Source: Anaerolineaceae bacterium
Lineage (GTDB): Bacteria; Chloroflexota; Anaerolineae; Promineifilales; Promineifilaceae
Assembly: GCA_002699125.1 (NCBI GenBank)
Contig: PABI01000118.1
Coordinates: 1-38,149 of the forward strand
Direction of reading: 5' to 3'
DNA: 38,149 nucleotides
In this document: positions 23,925-31,217 of the stretch, piece by piece
Position numbering within the stretch: the stretch's first letter is position 1
Layout: every line of letters begins with the position of its first letter
Made by a program: the position numbers and the translations under genes
Notes under the pieces: model-generated
The model's input: the letters and a program-made list of their open reading frames with translations, nothing else
What the model was told of the DNA's origin: nothing
Database searches by the model: none

Positions 23925-25253
23925 TCAAATCACCTCGCCCACTAAATCATAATCTGGCAGACGGACCTCCACTTCGCGTACGTCGGGCAGCAGGTACCCG
24001 CTGAGGCTCATCAGGCAGCCGAGAACGGCCGTTGCCACAAACATCAGTCCCATGCCCGCGCCTGGCCCGGTACCCACTAGCCAGCCCAAAGCACTGGCTA
24101 AAGCCCCATTGGGCATCATGGCCGGTTCCAGCAAATGGTCAGCTAGCGGCCCGGCCAGCAGATAACCCAGCGGCATCATGGCCGTTTGCAGCGCACCCTG
24201 CACGGCAAACACCCGGCCTTGCATGGCCAGCGGCACCTTGACCTGCCAGATAGCCCGGTAGGAACCAACCAGCAGCGGGATAAAAAACGAGGAAACGGCC
24301 GCTGCCAGCAGCCAAACCGGTAAAGTGCGGCCCACGCCAAACAAAAAGTCGCCAAGGAGGAAGGAAACGGCCGTAAACCCCAAAGCGCCATGAATTTTAC
24401 GCCGTGGTCCACCCCACACGCTCATCACCAGGCCCCCGACCAGGGCTGCGCCGCCCAACATCCCCTGGACGCTGGCCAGCGCCAGTTCACTGCCGCCGGA
24501 ACGGGCCAGAATCATTGGTGGCAGGATGGCAAAGTAGGTGAGCGCGGCAAACAGGTTGATGCCCACGTAGGTGATAAGCAGCCCCAAAAGCCCGCGGCGC
24601 GCGGTAATAAAACGCAGTCCGGCGGTCACTTCTTGCCAGAAAGGTTCACTATCTTCGGTCGCAATTGGTTTGTCGCTGCGGGGCAGCTGCACGATGAACA
24701 GAGCTAACATGGCGATGCAAAAGGTAACCACATCAACAATCATCCCCCCGCCAATGCCGATAAGGGTGACCACCAGCCCGGCGCTAAGTGGAGCGATGAT
24801 GTCGGCCGCGGCGCTGGCCGTGGAGCGCATGCCGTTGATACGGCCGTACTGCGATTTGTCGACGAGGGTGCTGGTAACGGCCGTGTACGCCGGCACCTGG
24901 AACGCTTCAAAAAAGCTGGCCACGGCCTGGGCCAGATACAAATGCCAGATTTGCAGGGCGTCCTGCTGGTGCAGGATCAGCAGCCCAATGGTCATGAATC
25001 CAGCACCCATGTCGGCCAAGATCATCACCCAGCGCCGGTCGTAACGGTCGGCGACAATGCCGGCCAGTGGGCTAACGAGGACGAACGGGACGAAAGAGAA
25101 GAAGCCGAGCAGGGCAACGGCCGTTGCCTGTTCCGTTTGCTGGTAGGTCCAGATGAGCAGGGCAAAGCGGGTCATGGCTGTGCCAATCAAAGACACCATC
25201 TGCCCCAGCCAAATGATGACAAAGGTGCGCATTCCATTGTGTTTGTGTTTCAT
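23925..25253 (-). CDS. MFS transporter, drug-efflux type (macrolide-efflux/enterobactin-exporter-like)
   Basis: A 442-residue major facilitator with about 12 membrane helices. The N terminus (FVIIWLGQMVSLIGTAMTRFAL) and the loop AGIVADRYDRRWVMILADM (motif A-like) are typical of the Mef/EntS-like group that exports macrolides and other compounds with the proton gradient. The ATG at 25253 is preceded by GGAG with 6-base spacing. The roughly 190 bases upstream form a structured leader with a short open frame and an intrinsic terminator, which suggests attenuation control. Five ACGGCCGT copies are in frame (ATAV, FTAV, YGRI, VTAV, ATAV). Substrate cannot be fixed from sequence. Confidence 0.88.
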   Translation of the reverse strand: MKHKHNGMRTFVIIWLGQMVSLIGTAMTRFALLIWTYQQTEQATAVALLGFFSFVPFVLVSPLAGIVADRYDRRWVMILADMGAGFMTIGLLILHQQDALQIWHLYLAQAVASFFEAFQVPAYTAVTSTLVDKSQYGRINGMRSTASAAADIIAPLSAGLVVTLIGIGGGMIVDVVTFCIAMLALFIVQLPRSDKPIATEDSEPFWQEVTAGLRFITARRGLLGLLITYVGINLFAALTYFAILPPMILARSGGSELALASVQGMLGGAALVGGLVMSVWGGPRRKIHGALGFTAVSFLLGDFLFGVGRTLPVWLLAAAVSSFFIPLLVGSYRAIWQVKVPLAMQGRVFAVQGALQTAMMPLGYLLAGPLADHLLEPAMMPNGALASALGWLVGTGPGAGMGLMFVATAVLGCLMSLSGYLLPDVREVEVRLPDYDLVGEVI

Positions 25254-25265
25254 GTTTGTACTCCA

Positions 25266-25373
25266 TCAAAAGGTTTGAAAGAGCCACGCGCACCGGCCAC
25301 AGCTTGCCCAGAAAAACAAAAAAGCCACGGCACGGAGTGTGCGCGTGGCCAAATCTGTAAATTTAGTTGACAT
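25266..25373 (-). CDS. Candidate 35-residue leader peptide of the MFS gene
   Basis: An open frame from ATG at 25373 to TGA at 25266, ending 12 bases before the MFS ATG. Residues 11-22 read RTLRAVAFLFFW and are encoded across the intrinsic terminator, with the Leu-Arg codons in its loop. Known efflux and methylase leaders (mef, erm) use ribosome stalling at short Arg-containing peptides; this one lacks a strict R-L-R motif. No ribosome binding site at good distance is seen, and a hairpin abuts the start codon. It may be fortuitous. Confidence 0.35.
   Translation of the reverse strand: MSTKFTDLATRTLRAVAFLFFWASCGRCAWLFQTF
25312..25349 (-). terminator. Intrinsic terminator in the MFS leader (attenuator candidate)
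   Basis: Minus strand: GCCACG pairs with CGTGGC and, inside, GCAC with GTGC, with one bulged C and an ACTCC loop (25349-25324). TTTTTTGTTTTT follows at once (25323-25312). The 5' arm, GCCACGCGCAC (25349-25339), can instead pair over 11 bases with GTGCGCGTGGC at 25293-25283, giving two competing folds. Confidence 0.75.
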
Positions 25374-25374
25374 A

Positions 25375-25431
25375 AAATTCAGACGGCAGACACACTCCTC
25401 CAAGGAGAGGCAGCTTTCTGCATCTGAATTT
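25375..25431 (-). promoter_or_regulatory. Structured hairpin at the 5' end of the MFS leader
   Basis: AAATTCAGA (25431-25423) pairs perfectly with TCTGAATTT (25383-25375). After a small internal loop, CAGA pairs with TCTG, and CCTC/GAGG closes a terminal stem-loop. The 3' end lies one base before the candidate leader ATG. I could not match it to a known riboswitch class. Confidence 0.5.
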
Positions 25432-25433
25432 GC

Positions 25434-25461
25434 ATGATCAGGCAAAAGCCTATGGCGTCAA
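25434..25461 (-). promoter_or_regulatory. Possible promoter of the MFS leader
   Basis: TTGACG (25461-25456), a 16-base spacer, then GATCAT (25439-25434; four of six matches to TATAAT). A start near 25427 would begin the transcript within the hairpin at 25375-25431. Confidence 0.35.
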
Positions 25462-25550
25462 AAGTGGTGTTTCCAATCGTCATGATGGCGCTATTTTAGC
25501 ATACTCTTTTTGGCAGGCGAGAACTTAACAAAAGTAATTCCGCTTCTGTC

Positions 25551-25601
25551 ATGCCTGCGAAGGCAGGCATCCATTTCCTGGATTCCCGCATTCGCGGGAA
25601 T
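25551..25601. repeat. Double-hairpin repeat resembling dRS3-type elements
   Basis: ATGCCTGC-GAAG-GCAGGCAT (25551-25570) is followed by ATTCCCGCATTCGCGGGAAT (25582-25601), which fits the ATTCCC-N8-GGGAAT pattern of the Neisseria dRS3 repeat. GTCAT and ATGAC flank the pair, making a nested palindrome downstream of the response regulator gene. Confidence 0.65.
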
Positions 25602-25633
25602 GACAAGTGAAGAAAAATTATGGAACAGAGTCT

Positions 25634-26266
25634 TTACTCTAAGTGAATAATGCCCTTTTCCAATGCGGACGTAACGGCCGCAGTTCGGTCAGCTACCCCC
25701 AGCTTATTGAAAATGTGAATGAGATGCGTTTTCACCGTGGCGGTGCTGATGTGTAAGCTTTTGCCTACTTCTCGATTGCTGGCGCCTCTAGCCACCAGTT
25801 GCAACACTTCAATTTCGCGGGCGCTCAGGTTTTCTTCGGCGGGGGCGCGCATCCGGGTCATGAGGCGGGCGGCTACGGACGGGGCCAGCACCGATTCGCC
25901 GCTGGCCGCGGCGCGAATGGCACGGTACAGCTCTTCGCGCGGCGTGTCCTTTAGCAGGTAGCCTGTTGCCCCAGCTTCGATGGCGCGCAGGATGTCGGCG
26001 TCGCTGTCGTAGGTGGTAAGGACGAGGATGTTGGCCGACGGCCGTTTCCCCTTAATCTCGCCAATCGCCGTCACCCCATCCATGCCCGGCATGCGCAAAT
26101 CCATCAAAATGACGTCCGGCTTGTGCTCCGTATCCAGCCGCACTGCTTCAGCGCCATCGGTCGCCGTGGCCACCACATCAAAATCCGGCTGTCCGGCCAG
26201 CATTCCCGCCAGCCCCTCCCGCACCACGGGGTGATCGTCTACCAGGATGAGTTTTATTTTGTCCAT
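25634..26266 (-). CDS. NarL/FixJ-family response regulator
   Basis: A 210-residue two-component transcription factor. The receiver domain has acidic Asp10-Asp11, phosphoacceptor Asp56 (VILMDLRMPGMDG), the Thr of LVLTTYD and the Lys of YLLKDTPREE. The LuxR-type helix-turn-helix at the C terminus reads LSAREIEVLQLVARGASNREV followed by VKTHLIHIFNKLGV. It lies downstream of two histidine kinase genes on the same strand with an 87-bp gap holding a hairpin repeat, and should be phosphorylated by one or both. Likely targets are the neighbouring exporter genes, which is inference from position only. Confidence 0.95.
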   Translation of the reverse strand: MDKIKLILVDDHPVVREGLAGMLAGQPDFDVVATATDGAEAVRLDTEHKPDVILMDLRMPGMDGVTAIGEIKGKRPSANILVLTTYDSDADILRAIEAGATGYLLKDTPREELYRAIRAAASGESVLAPSVAARLMTRMRAPAEENLSAREIEVLQLVARGASNREVGKSLHISTATVKTHLIHIFNKLGVADRTAAVTSALEKGIIHLE

Positions 26267-26300
26267 CTTCTAGTCCTTGAAAAGCAGTGAAAAGTGATAA

Positions 26301-26340
26301 GTGAAAAGTAAAAAGAACTTTATCACTTTTTACTTTTCAC
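26301..26340. repeat. Hairpin repeat, GTGAAAAGTAAAAAG family
   Basis: Perfect 15-bp arms (GTGAAAAGTAAAAAG, 26301-26315, and its inverse 26326-26340) with a 10-base loop, in the kinase to regulator gap. Further partial copies of the word flank it on both sides. Confidence 0.75.
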
Positions 26341-26353
26341 TTTTTACTCAAAA

Positions 26354-27580
26354 TCAAGCGCCAATCGGAATCTTCACCACCACCGTCGTCCCACCGCCCG
26401 GCTCGCTTTCCAGCAGCAGCTCGCCGCCAAACTGAGCGGCCCGTTCGCGCATCGCTTGCAGGCCAAAGCCGCCGCCAAAGGGGGAGGGTTTGGCCCCGTT
26501 TAGCCCCACGCCGTCGTCCTGCACATCCAGCAGCACCGAATCGCCCATGTAGGACAGCGTGACAGTGACGTTTTGCGCCTGGGCGTGTTTGTGGATATTG
26601 GCCAGCGCCTCCTGTGTGGCCCGCAGTAGCGTCACGTCCACATCGGGATGCAGGGGCAGGGGCGTGCCAGTGGTTTGCATGGTGGCCAGAATGCCGTGCT
26701 GCTGGCTCCAGCGCTGCACCGTGCGTTCCAGGGCGGCGGGCAGCGAATCGTTTTCCAATGATTCCGGGCGCAAATCGGCCACCACGCGGCGAGCTTGCTG
26801 CAAATTGTGTCGCGCCGTTTCTTTGGCCTGCCGGAGTTGGTGGGCTGTTTCGCTGTCAGTGGCGGGAAGGGATTGTTCGGCCGTTTCCAGATGCATGATG
26901 ATGCTGATAAATCCCTGGGCCAGCGTGTCATGGATTTCGTGGGCCAGCCGCTGCCGTTCGGCCAACACGCCGGCGCGGCGCTCCGCTTCGGCCAGCTCTA
27001 CCTGAGTAGCTTGCAGCTGGTCCAGCAGTTCGCGCCGTTCCTCACTTTTGCGGATGATGGCGTGAATCCAGGCGCCTAGCACCACACTGGCCACACCCAT
27101 CAGCAGATAAATCAAGCCAATCTGCCAGGAAAAGTCATCGCCAGAGCCAATCGTCTGGTTATAGGCCATCAGGCCAGCCACGGCGAGTGCCCCGGCTGAA
27201 GCGTAGCTCAGCGGCAGCATGATATAAATCTGGCTGAAAAGGCCAAACAGTACCAGGTAATAAATTGGACTGATGCGCACGAGGAAAAACCAGGCGGCGA
27301 TAACAAAAACAATGTAAGGTAGGCTAACGCGCAGCCGAGCACGGCCGAATTCAGTTTGGTAAGCCAGCCACTGCACAACCAGGTGAGCACCGATCATGAG
27401 CAGGCAAAGGATCAGACCCAGCCTGCGCTGCTCTGGAAATTGCGCCGTGATCTGCCAGCCAAGCGCCGCCGGCGCACCGACAGCCAGCACAAACAAGGCC
27501 GACCACAACAATTGGAACCGCCGCCAAAAGTGGCTGTTCTGCTCCCCATCTGTTCGAATTCTAGCCAAAATATCGCTCAT
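26354..27580 (-). CDS. Sensor histidine kinase, NarL/DesK type (HisKA_3), second of a tandem pair
   Basis: A 408-residue membrane kinase. About five or six hydrophobic segments fill residues 20-170 with no large extracytoplasmic domain, so it probably senses a membrane signal, as DesK and LiaS do. A short coiled coil (LLDQLQATQVELAEAERRAG) leads to HisKA_3 with His217 in RLAHEIHDTLAQGF. The ATPase domain follows with ATQEALANIHKHAQA (N box), VQDDGVGL (G1) and GGGFGLQAMRERA (G2). Its start codon overlaps the stop of the preceding kinase gene (shared base 27580), so the two are coupled. The catalytic half is clearly paralogous to that kinase. Confidence 0.94.
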   Translation of the reverse strand: MSDILARIRTDGEQNSHFWRRFQLLWSALFVLAVGAPAALGWQITAQFPEQRRLGLILCLLMIGAHLVVQWLAYQTEFGRARLRVSLPYIVFVIAAWFFLVRISPIYYLVLFGLFSQIYIMLPLSYASAGALAVAGLMAYNQTIGSGDDFSWQIGLIYLLMGVASVVLGAWIHAIIRKSEERRELLDQLQATQVELAEAERRAGVLAERQRLAHEIHDTLAQGFISIIMHLETAEQSLPATDSETAHQLRQAKETARHNLQQARRVVADLRPESLENDSLPAALERTVQRWSQQHGILATMQTTGTPLPLHPDVDVTLLRATQEALANIHKHAQAQNVTVTLSYMGDSVLLDVQDDGVGLNGAKPSPFGGGFGLQAMRERAAQFGGELLLESEPGGGTTVVVKIPIGA

Positions 27581-29241
27581 CAGCTTGCCGCTCCATTTTC
27601 TAATGGTAGCGAAATGGAGAGCGTGGTGCCCTCGCCCGGTTCGCTCTCCACAAACAGTTCACCGCCCAGCTGGGTCACGCGCTCGCGCATGGCCACCAGG
27701 CCAAAACCGCCGCTGGTGAGCCCATCTGGCCTTGACGCCGCAGGTGTCAAACCCTTACCGTCATCTTCCACATCCAAAATGACCGTATCGCCCAAATAGG
27801 AAAGCGTGACGCAGACAGTGGTAGCTTGGGCGTGTTTGCGCACGTTGGCCAGCGCTTCCTGGCTGCTGCGCAGCAGAGTCACTTCTACCTGTGGATGGAG
27901 CGGCCGTATTTCCCCCGTCACCTTAAATTCGGCCTCAACGCCGCTGTGGGCTGACCATTGTTCCACCACACGGGCAATCGCCTGGTCGAACGGGGTGCTT
28001 TCCAGCAGTTCCGGGCGCAAATCGTCCACCACGCGCCGGGCCTGGGCTAAACTGTCGCGGGCGATGCTGCGCGCCTGGTCCAGGTGCCGCAGCGTGATTT
28101 GCTCGTCAGTGGGCAGCGCCTGTTCGGCGGCTTCCAGGTGCATCACGATGCTGGTAAAGCCCTGGGCCAGCGTGTCGTGGATTTCCCGGGCCAACCGCTG
28201 CCGCTCACGGAGTACGGCCGTTTCTTGTGCCTGGACTACTAGCCGTAAATTGTCCAAAACGAGGGCCACCTGGGCGGCAATCGTCACAAAATCGCGCTCG
28301 TTGCTGCGCGACAGGCCGCTGCTGGCAGAGGAAGTGACGGTAAGCAGACCGACCCAGCTGCCGCTGGGCGTCACCAGCGGAATGAGCAGGGCTGATCGTG
28401 CCCCCAGCGCCTCCCAGCTTTGCTTTTCGGTTGCGGGCAGATCGATCGCTTTGATTTGCAGGCTGTTTTCCGGAGAGAGGCGGCTGAGCGAGCCGGTGGT
28501 GTCGGCGGTGAGCTGAAGGCCGGGCCGCCAGCTTTCATTTTGTTTGGCGGTCCAGGCAGCCAACAGGGAAACGGCCGTGGGCCGTCCGCCAGCTCCTTGC
28601 AGCAAAATTTCCCACAGGCCAATTTGGTTCACGTTGGCCGTTGCCAGATGGGTGCCAATGGCGTTGACAATGGCCAGTGGCGTGTGGGCGTGGGAAATGG
28701 CCTGGCTGGCGCGATAGAGTCGCTCTTGCCCGGCCAGTGCCTTTTGGCTGCGCCGCGCGCCCAACCAGCCGGCCAGCATCGGCACGGGGAAAAAGGTGAA
28801 CAGGGTAGCGTCCAGTAAAATTTCGCGGGGGATTCCGGCAAAGGAGGCCACTTGTAAGGCAGCGCCTAACCCGCTCACGGAGCCGATAAGCAGGCCGTAC
28901 CAGGAGACGGCCGTTCCCTGCCGTTTGCATACCATATAAGCCACCCAAATGGCGGTGAGAAACTGCACCGGAGGCGATAGGTACGTGGCGATCAGTGCAG
29001 CACCTTCGGCTACAGCATCGGCTGTGGCTTCTGGGGATTGAAATTCCACGGAGAGGATGGAAGCATAAATGGAGATGACGGTGCCGACAATGATGATGTT
29101 GATGATTCCGACGGCCAGACCTGGAAAAATCACCCAGGCCCAGCGTACGTCGCGCAGTTCGGCCAGCCACGTTTTGAGGCGATGGCTTGTGCTGGAGGTT
29201 GTGGAGGTGGAAACGGCCGTTTCTTGCGTCATGATGCTCAT
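27580..29241 (-). CDS. GAF-domain sensor histidine kinase (HisKA_3), first of a tandem pair
   Basis: A 553-residue membrane kinase. Four or so hydrophobic segments span about residues 33-165. A GAF-like domain follows at about 180-335 (IGLWEILLQGAGGRPTAVS, ALLIPLVTPSGSWVGLLTV), then HisKA_3 with His355 in RLAREIHDTLAQGF and an ATPase domain with SQEALANVRKHAQA, VEDDGKGL and GGFGLVAMRERV. The catalytic region closely resembles the following kinase while the sensor part differs. It overlaps that gene and probably feeds the same response regulator. The ABC exporter genes lie just upstream. ACGGCCGT copies encode ETAV, GTAV, PTAV and ETAV. Confidence 0.94.
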   Translation of the reverse strand: MSIMTQETAVSTSTTSSTSHRLKTWLAELRDVRWAWVIFPGLAVGIINIIIVGTVISIYASILSVEFQSPEATADAVAEGAALIATYLSPPVQFLTAIWVAYMVCKRQGTAVSWYGLLIGSVSGLGAALQVASFAGIPREILLDATLFTFFPVPMLAGWLGARRSQKALAGQERLYRASQAISHAHTPLAIVNAIGTHLATANVNQIGLWEILLQGAGGRPTAVSLLAAWTAKQNESWRPGLQLTADTTGSLSRLSPENSLQIKAIDLPATEKQSWEALGARSALLIPLVTPSGSWVGLLTVTSSASSGLSRSNERDFVTIAAQVALVLDNLRLVVQAQETAVLRERQRLAREIHDTLAQGFTSIVMHLEAAEQALPTDEQITLRHLDQARSIARDSLAQARRVVDDLRPELLESTPFDQAIARVVEQWSAHSGVEAEFKVTGEIRPLHPQVEVTLLRSSQEALANVRKHAQATTVCVTLSYLGDTVILDVEDDGKGLTPAASRPDGLTSGGFGLVAMRERVTQLGGELFVESEPGEGTTLSISLPLENGAAS

Positions 29242-29315
29242 GATTATAACCTACGCTTCTTTATCGTGACGATTCTGTCTGTAGATGGCATACTCATTGT
29301 AACTGCGGTAACTTT

Positions 29316-29388
29316 GGACGCAGATTTACCTGATAAACCTGATAAAAAAAGATCAAATCAATCAGGTAAATCAGGCAAATCTGCGTCC
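29316..29388. repeat. Palindromic repeat, TACGCAGATT family, copy 2
   Basis: Outer arms GGACGCAGATTT (29316-29327) and AAATCTGCGTCC (29377-29388) are perfect. Inner ACCTGAT / ATCAGGT words continue the stem imperfectly. It sits between the permease stop and the GAF kinase start. Confidence 0.75.
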
Positions 29389-29395
29389 TATTTCT

Positions 29396-30148
29396 TTATT
29401 CCCAACGGAAGGTACGTACGGAAACCGCAGAGGCCACCAGCATCATGCCAATGACGACGGCCAGCGCAGTCAGGTTCCAGGTGTTGTTGTACCAGACGTC
29501 CTTGAGCAGGTCTACCACATGGGTCAGCGGTAGGAAGTTGCCAAACGTTACCAGATTGTCAGGCAAAATCTCACGCGGCAGCCCAGCCCCGGACAGAAAC
29601 AACATCGGGTAGAGCAGGGCCATGCCAACGGCCGTTGCCGTGTTGGCGTTAGGCAATACGCTGGCCAGCAAAAAGCCAACGGCCAGGAAGCTGACGTTAC
29701 CCAGCAAGAAGGCCAGGATGAGAGCCGGCGTGTTCACCGGCAGCACCATATCGTAGACCAACACGCCCGCAGCGAGTAAAACGGCCGCACCAATCACCGA
29801 AATCAGCGTGTGCACGATGATGCGGGCACCCAGCAGCGTTTGCGGACGCAGCGGTGTGGCGCGATAGCGGCGCAGCACGCCCAGCTCGCGGTAGGTGGCC
29901 AGGCCGATGGGCAGGCTCATCATGCCCGTGGTGGCAATCACCATGGCGATGTAGCCGGGCACCGAGTTATCCACGCTGCCCCGCCCGCCCAAAAATTCAG
30001 ACGGCTCGTTGCCGTAAATGCTGCCAAACAGAAACAAAATCAAAACCGGGAAAACCAGCGTAAAGAAGGTGGCAATCGGTTCCCGCAAAGCCAGTTTAAA
30101 TTCAACCCAAGTCATTTTTCGTAAAGCGTTCATTATAATCTCCATCAT
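29396..30148 (-). CDS. ABC-2-type transporter permease (DrrB/NodJ-like)
   Basis: A 250-residue membrane protein with six hydrophobic segments, the usual size and layout of ABC-2 half-permeases. ALREPIATFFTLVFPVLILFLFG near the N terminus, LGVLRRYRATPLRPQTLLGARI in the first cytoplasmic loop and a C-terminal GAGLPREILPDNL-FLPLTHVVDLL region are typical of drug-export permeases. It pairs with the ATPase encoded upstream on the same strand across a 69-bp gap. The gene is bracketed by two copies of the same palindromic repeat (30156-30205 and 29316-29388). The substrate is unknown. Confidence 0.92.
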   Translation of the reverse strand: MMEIIMNALRKMTWVEFKLALREPIATFFTLVFPVLILFLFGSIYGNEPSEFLGGRGSVDNSVPGYIAMVIATTGMMSLPIGLATYRELGVLRRYRATPLRPQTLLGARIIVHTLISVIGAAVLLAAGVLVYDMVLPVNTPALILAFLLGNVSFLAVGFLLASVLPNANTATAVGMALLYPMLFLSGAGLPREILPDNLVTFGNFLPLTHVVDLLKDVWYNNTWNLTALAVVIGMMLVASAVSVRTFRWE

Positions 30149-30155
30149 TAATGGT

Positions 30156-30205
30156 ACGCTGATCTGCCTGATCTTCCTGATCAGGTAAATCAGGCAAATC
30201 TGCGT
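30156..30205. repeat. Palindromic repeat, TACGCAGATT family, copy 3
   Basis: Two directly abutting 25-base arms (30156-30180, 30181-30205) with four mismatches, two of which become G-U pairs in minus-strand RNA. Shared words are TGCCTGAT, CCTGA and ACGC-x-GAT. It lies between ABC ATPase and permease genes. Confidence 0.75.
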
Positions 30206-30217
30206 TCTTTTAATTTG

Positions 30218-31126
30218 TTAGTTGCGAATACTGCGGCCGGTGAGGGCCAGAAATACGTCTTCCAGATTGGCCTGCTCCACGCGCAGGTCGGTGGGGGTAA
30301 CGTTTTGCTCGGCCAGGGCGGTGGCCACGTGGGCCAGTAAAGCGCCGTTGCCCTGCACAATTACCTGCTTACCGCGCTGTTCCACATCGGTCACGCCGGC
30401 CACGCGGCGCAGCAGCTGCGGGTCGTAGCCGTTGCCGTTGGTGAAGCGGACGCGCGTGTCGGCCTGCAAATTCTGAATCAGCGCTTGTGGCGTATCCAAA
30501 GCAACAATGTTGCCCTGGTCGATGATGGCGATGCGGTCGGCCAGCTCTTCGGCCTCGTCCATGAAGTGGGTAACGAGCACCACGGTCTTGCCCTGGTCGC
30601 GAATGGCGCGAACGGCGTCCCAGGTGGCGCGGCGCGCCTGCGGGTCCAGGCCGGTGGTCAGCTCATCCAGGAAGACCAGTTCCGGATCGTTGAGCAGGGC
30701 CAGGGCGATAAACAACCGCTGTTTTTGCCCGCCGGACAAATTTTTGAAGTTGGTTTTGCGCTTTTCGGCCAAACCCCAATCGTCCAAAAGTTTTTCCCAG
30801 GGCACAGTTTTGTTGTAGAAGGCGCTGTATAAATTGAGCGCTTCCCACACCTTGAGCCGCTCCGGTAGAGCCGCTTGCTGGAGCTGAATGCCGATGCGCT
30901 GGCGCAGCTCATGCTCCTCTTTTTGTGGGTCCATTCCCAGCACGCGGATGGTGCCGCTGCCTGGCCGGCGCAGGCCCATCACCGACTCAACGGTGGTGCT
31001 TTTGCCCGCACCGTTCGGTCCAACAATGGTGAAGATTTCGCCCTGCTGCACATCAAAAGAGATATTATCTACGGCAACGGTCGCGCCGTATTGTTTGCGT
31101 AAGTTTTGTACTTCAATAACGTTCAT
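30218..31126 (-). CDS. ABC transporter ATP-binding protein (DrrA/CcmA-like)
   Basis: A 302-residue nucleotide-binding subunit with Walker A VGPNGAGKST near residue 36, Q-loop GIQLQQAALPERLKV, signature NLSGGQKQRLF, Walker B LVFLDELTTGLDPQ and H-loop VTHFMDEAEEL. A C-terminal extension of about 80 residues after the core, ending in LEDVFLALTGRSIRN, is typical of drug and polysaccharide ABC-2 exporters. It is upstream of the matching permease. Walker B is followed by Leu instead of Pro (DELTTGLD rather than DEPTTGLD), a common variant in this group. No ACGGCCGT occurs in this gene. Confidence 0.95.
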   Translation of the reverse strand: MNVIEVQNLRKQYGATVAVDNISFDVQQGEIFTIVGPNGAGKSTTVESVMGLRRPGSGTIRVLGMDPQKEEHELRQRIGIQLQQAALPERLKVWEALNLYSAFYNKTVPWEKLLDDWGLAEKRKTNFKNLSGGQKQRLFIALALLNDPELVFLDELTTGLDPQARRATWDAVRAIRDQGKTVVLVTHFMDEAEELADRIAIIDQGNIVALDTPQALIQNLQADTRVRFTNGNGYDPQLLRRVAGVTDVEQRGKQVIVQGNGALLAHVATALAEQNVTPTDLRVEQANLEDVFLALTGRSIRN

Positions 31127-31147
31127 GATTTACCTCAGAAAATTTCT

Positions 31148-31214
31148 ACCGCGAAGGACGCAAAGCACGCAAAGTTTTCTTGAGAATCTTTGCGCACTCG
31201 GCGCTCTTTGCGGT
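31148..31214. repeat. Intergenic imperfect inverted repeat rich in GCAAAG
   Basis: Arms of about 27 bases (31148-31174 and 31188-31214). The inner parts ACGCAAAG and CTTTGCG pair well and the outer parts are imperfect. It fills the gap between the small membrane protein gene and the ABC ATPase gene. Confidence 0.5.
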
Positions 31215-31217
31215 TCG

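Noticed and set aside
25375..25431. Known guanidine (ykkC or mini-ykkC) or other catalogued riboswitch before the efflux gene
   Set aside because: The ACGR loops of mini-ykkC and other remembered consensus elements are absent; it is kept only as an unclassified structure.
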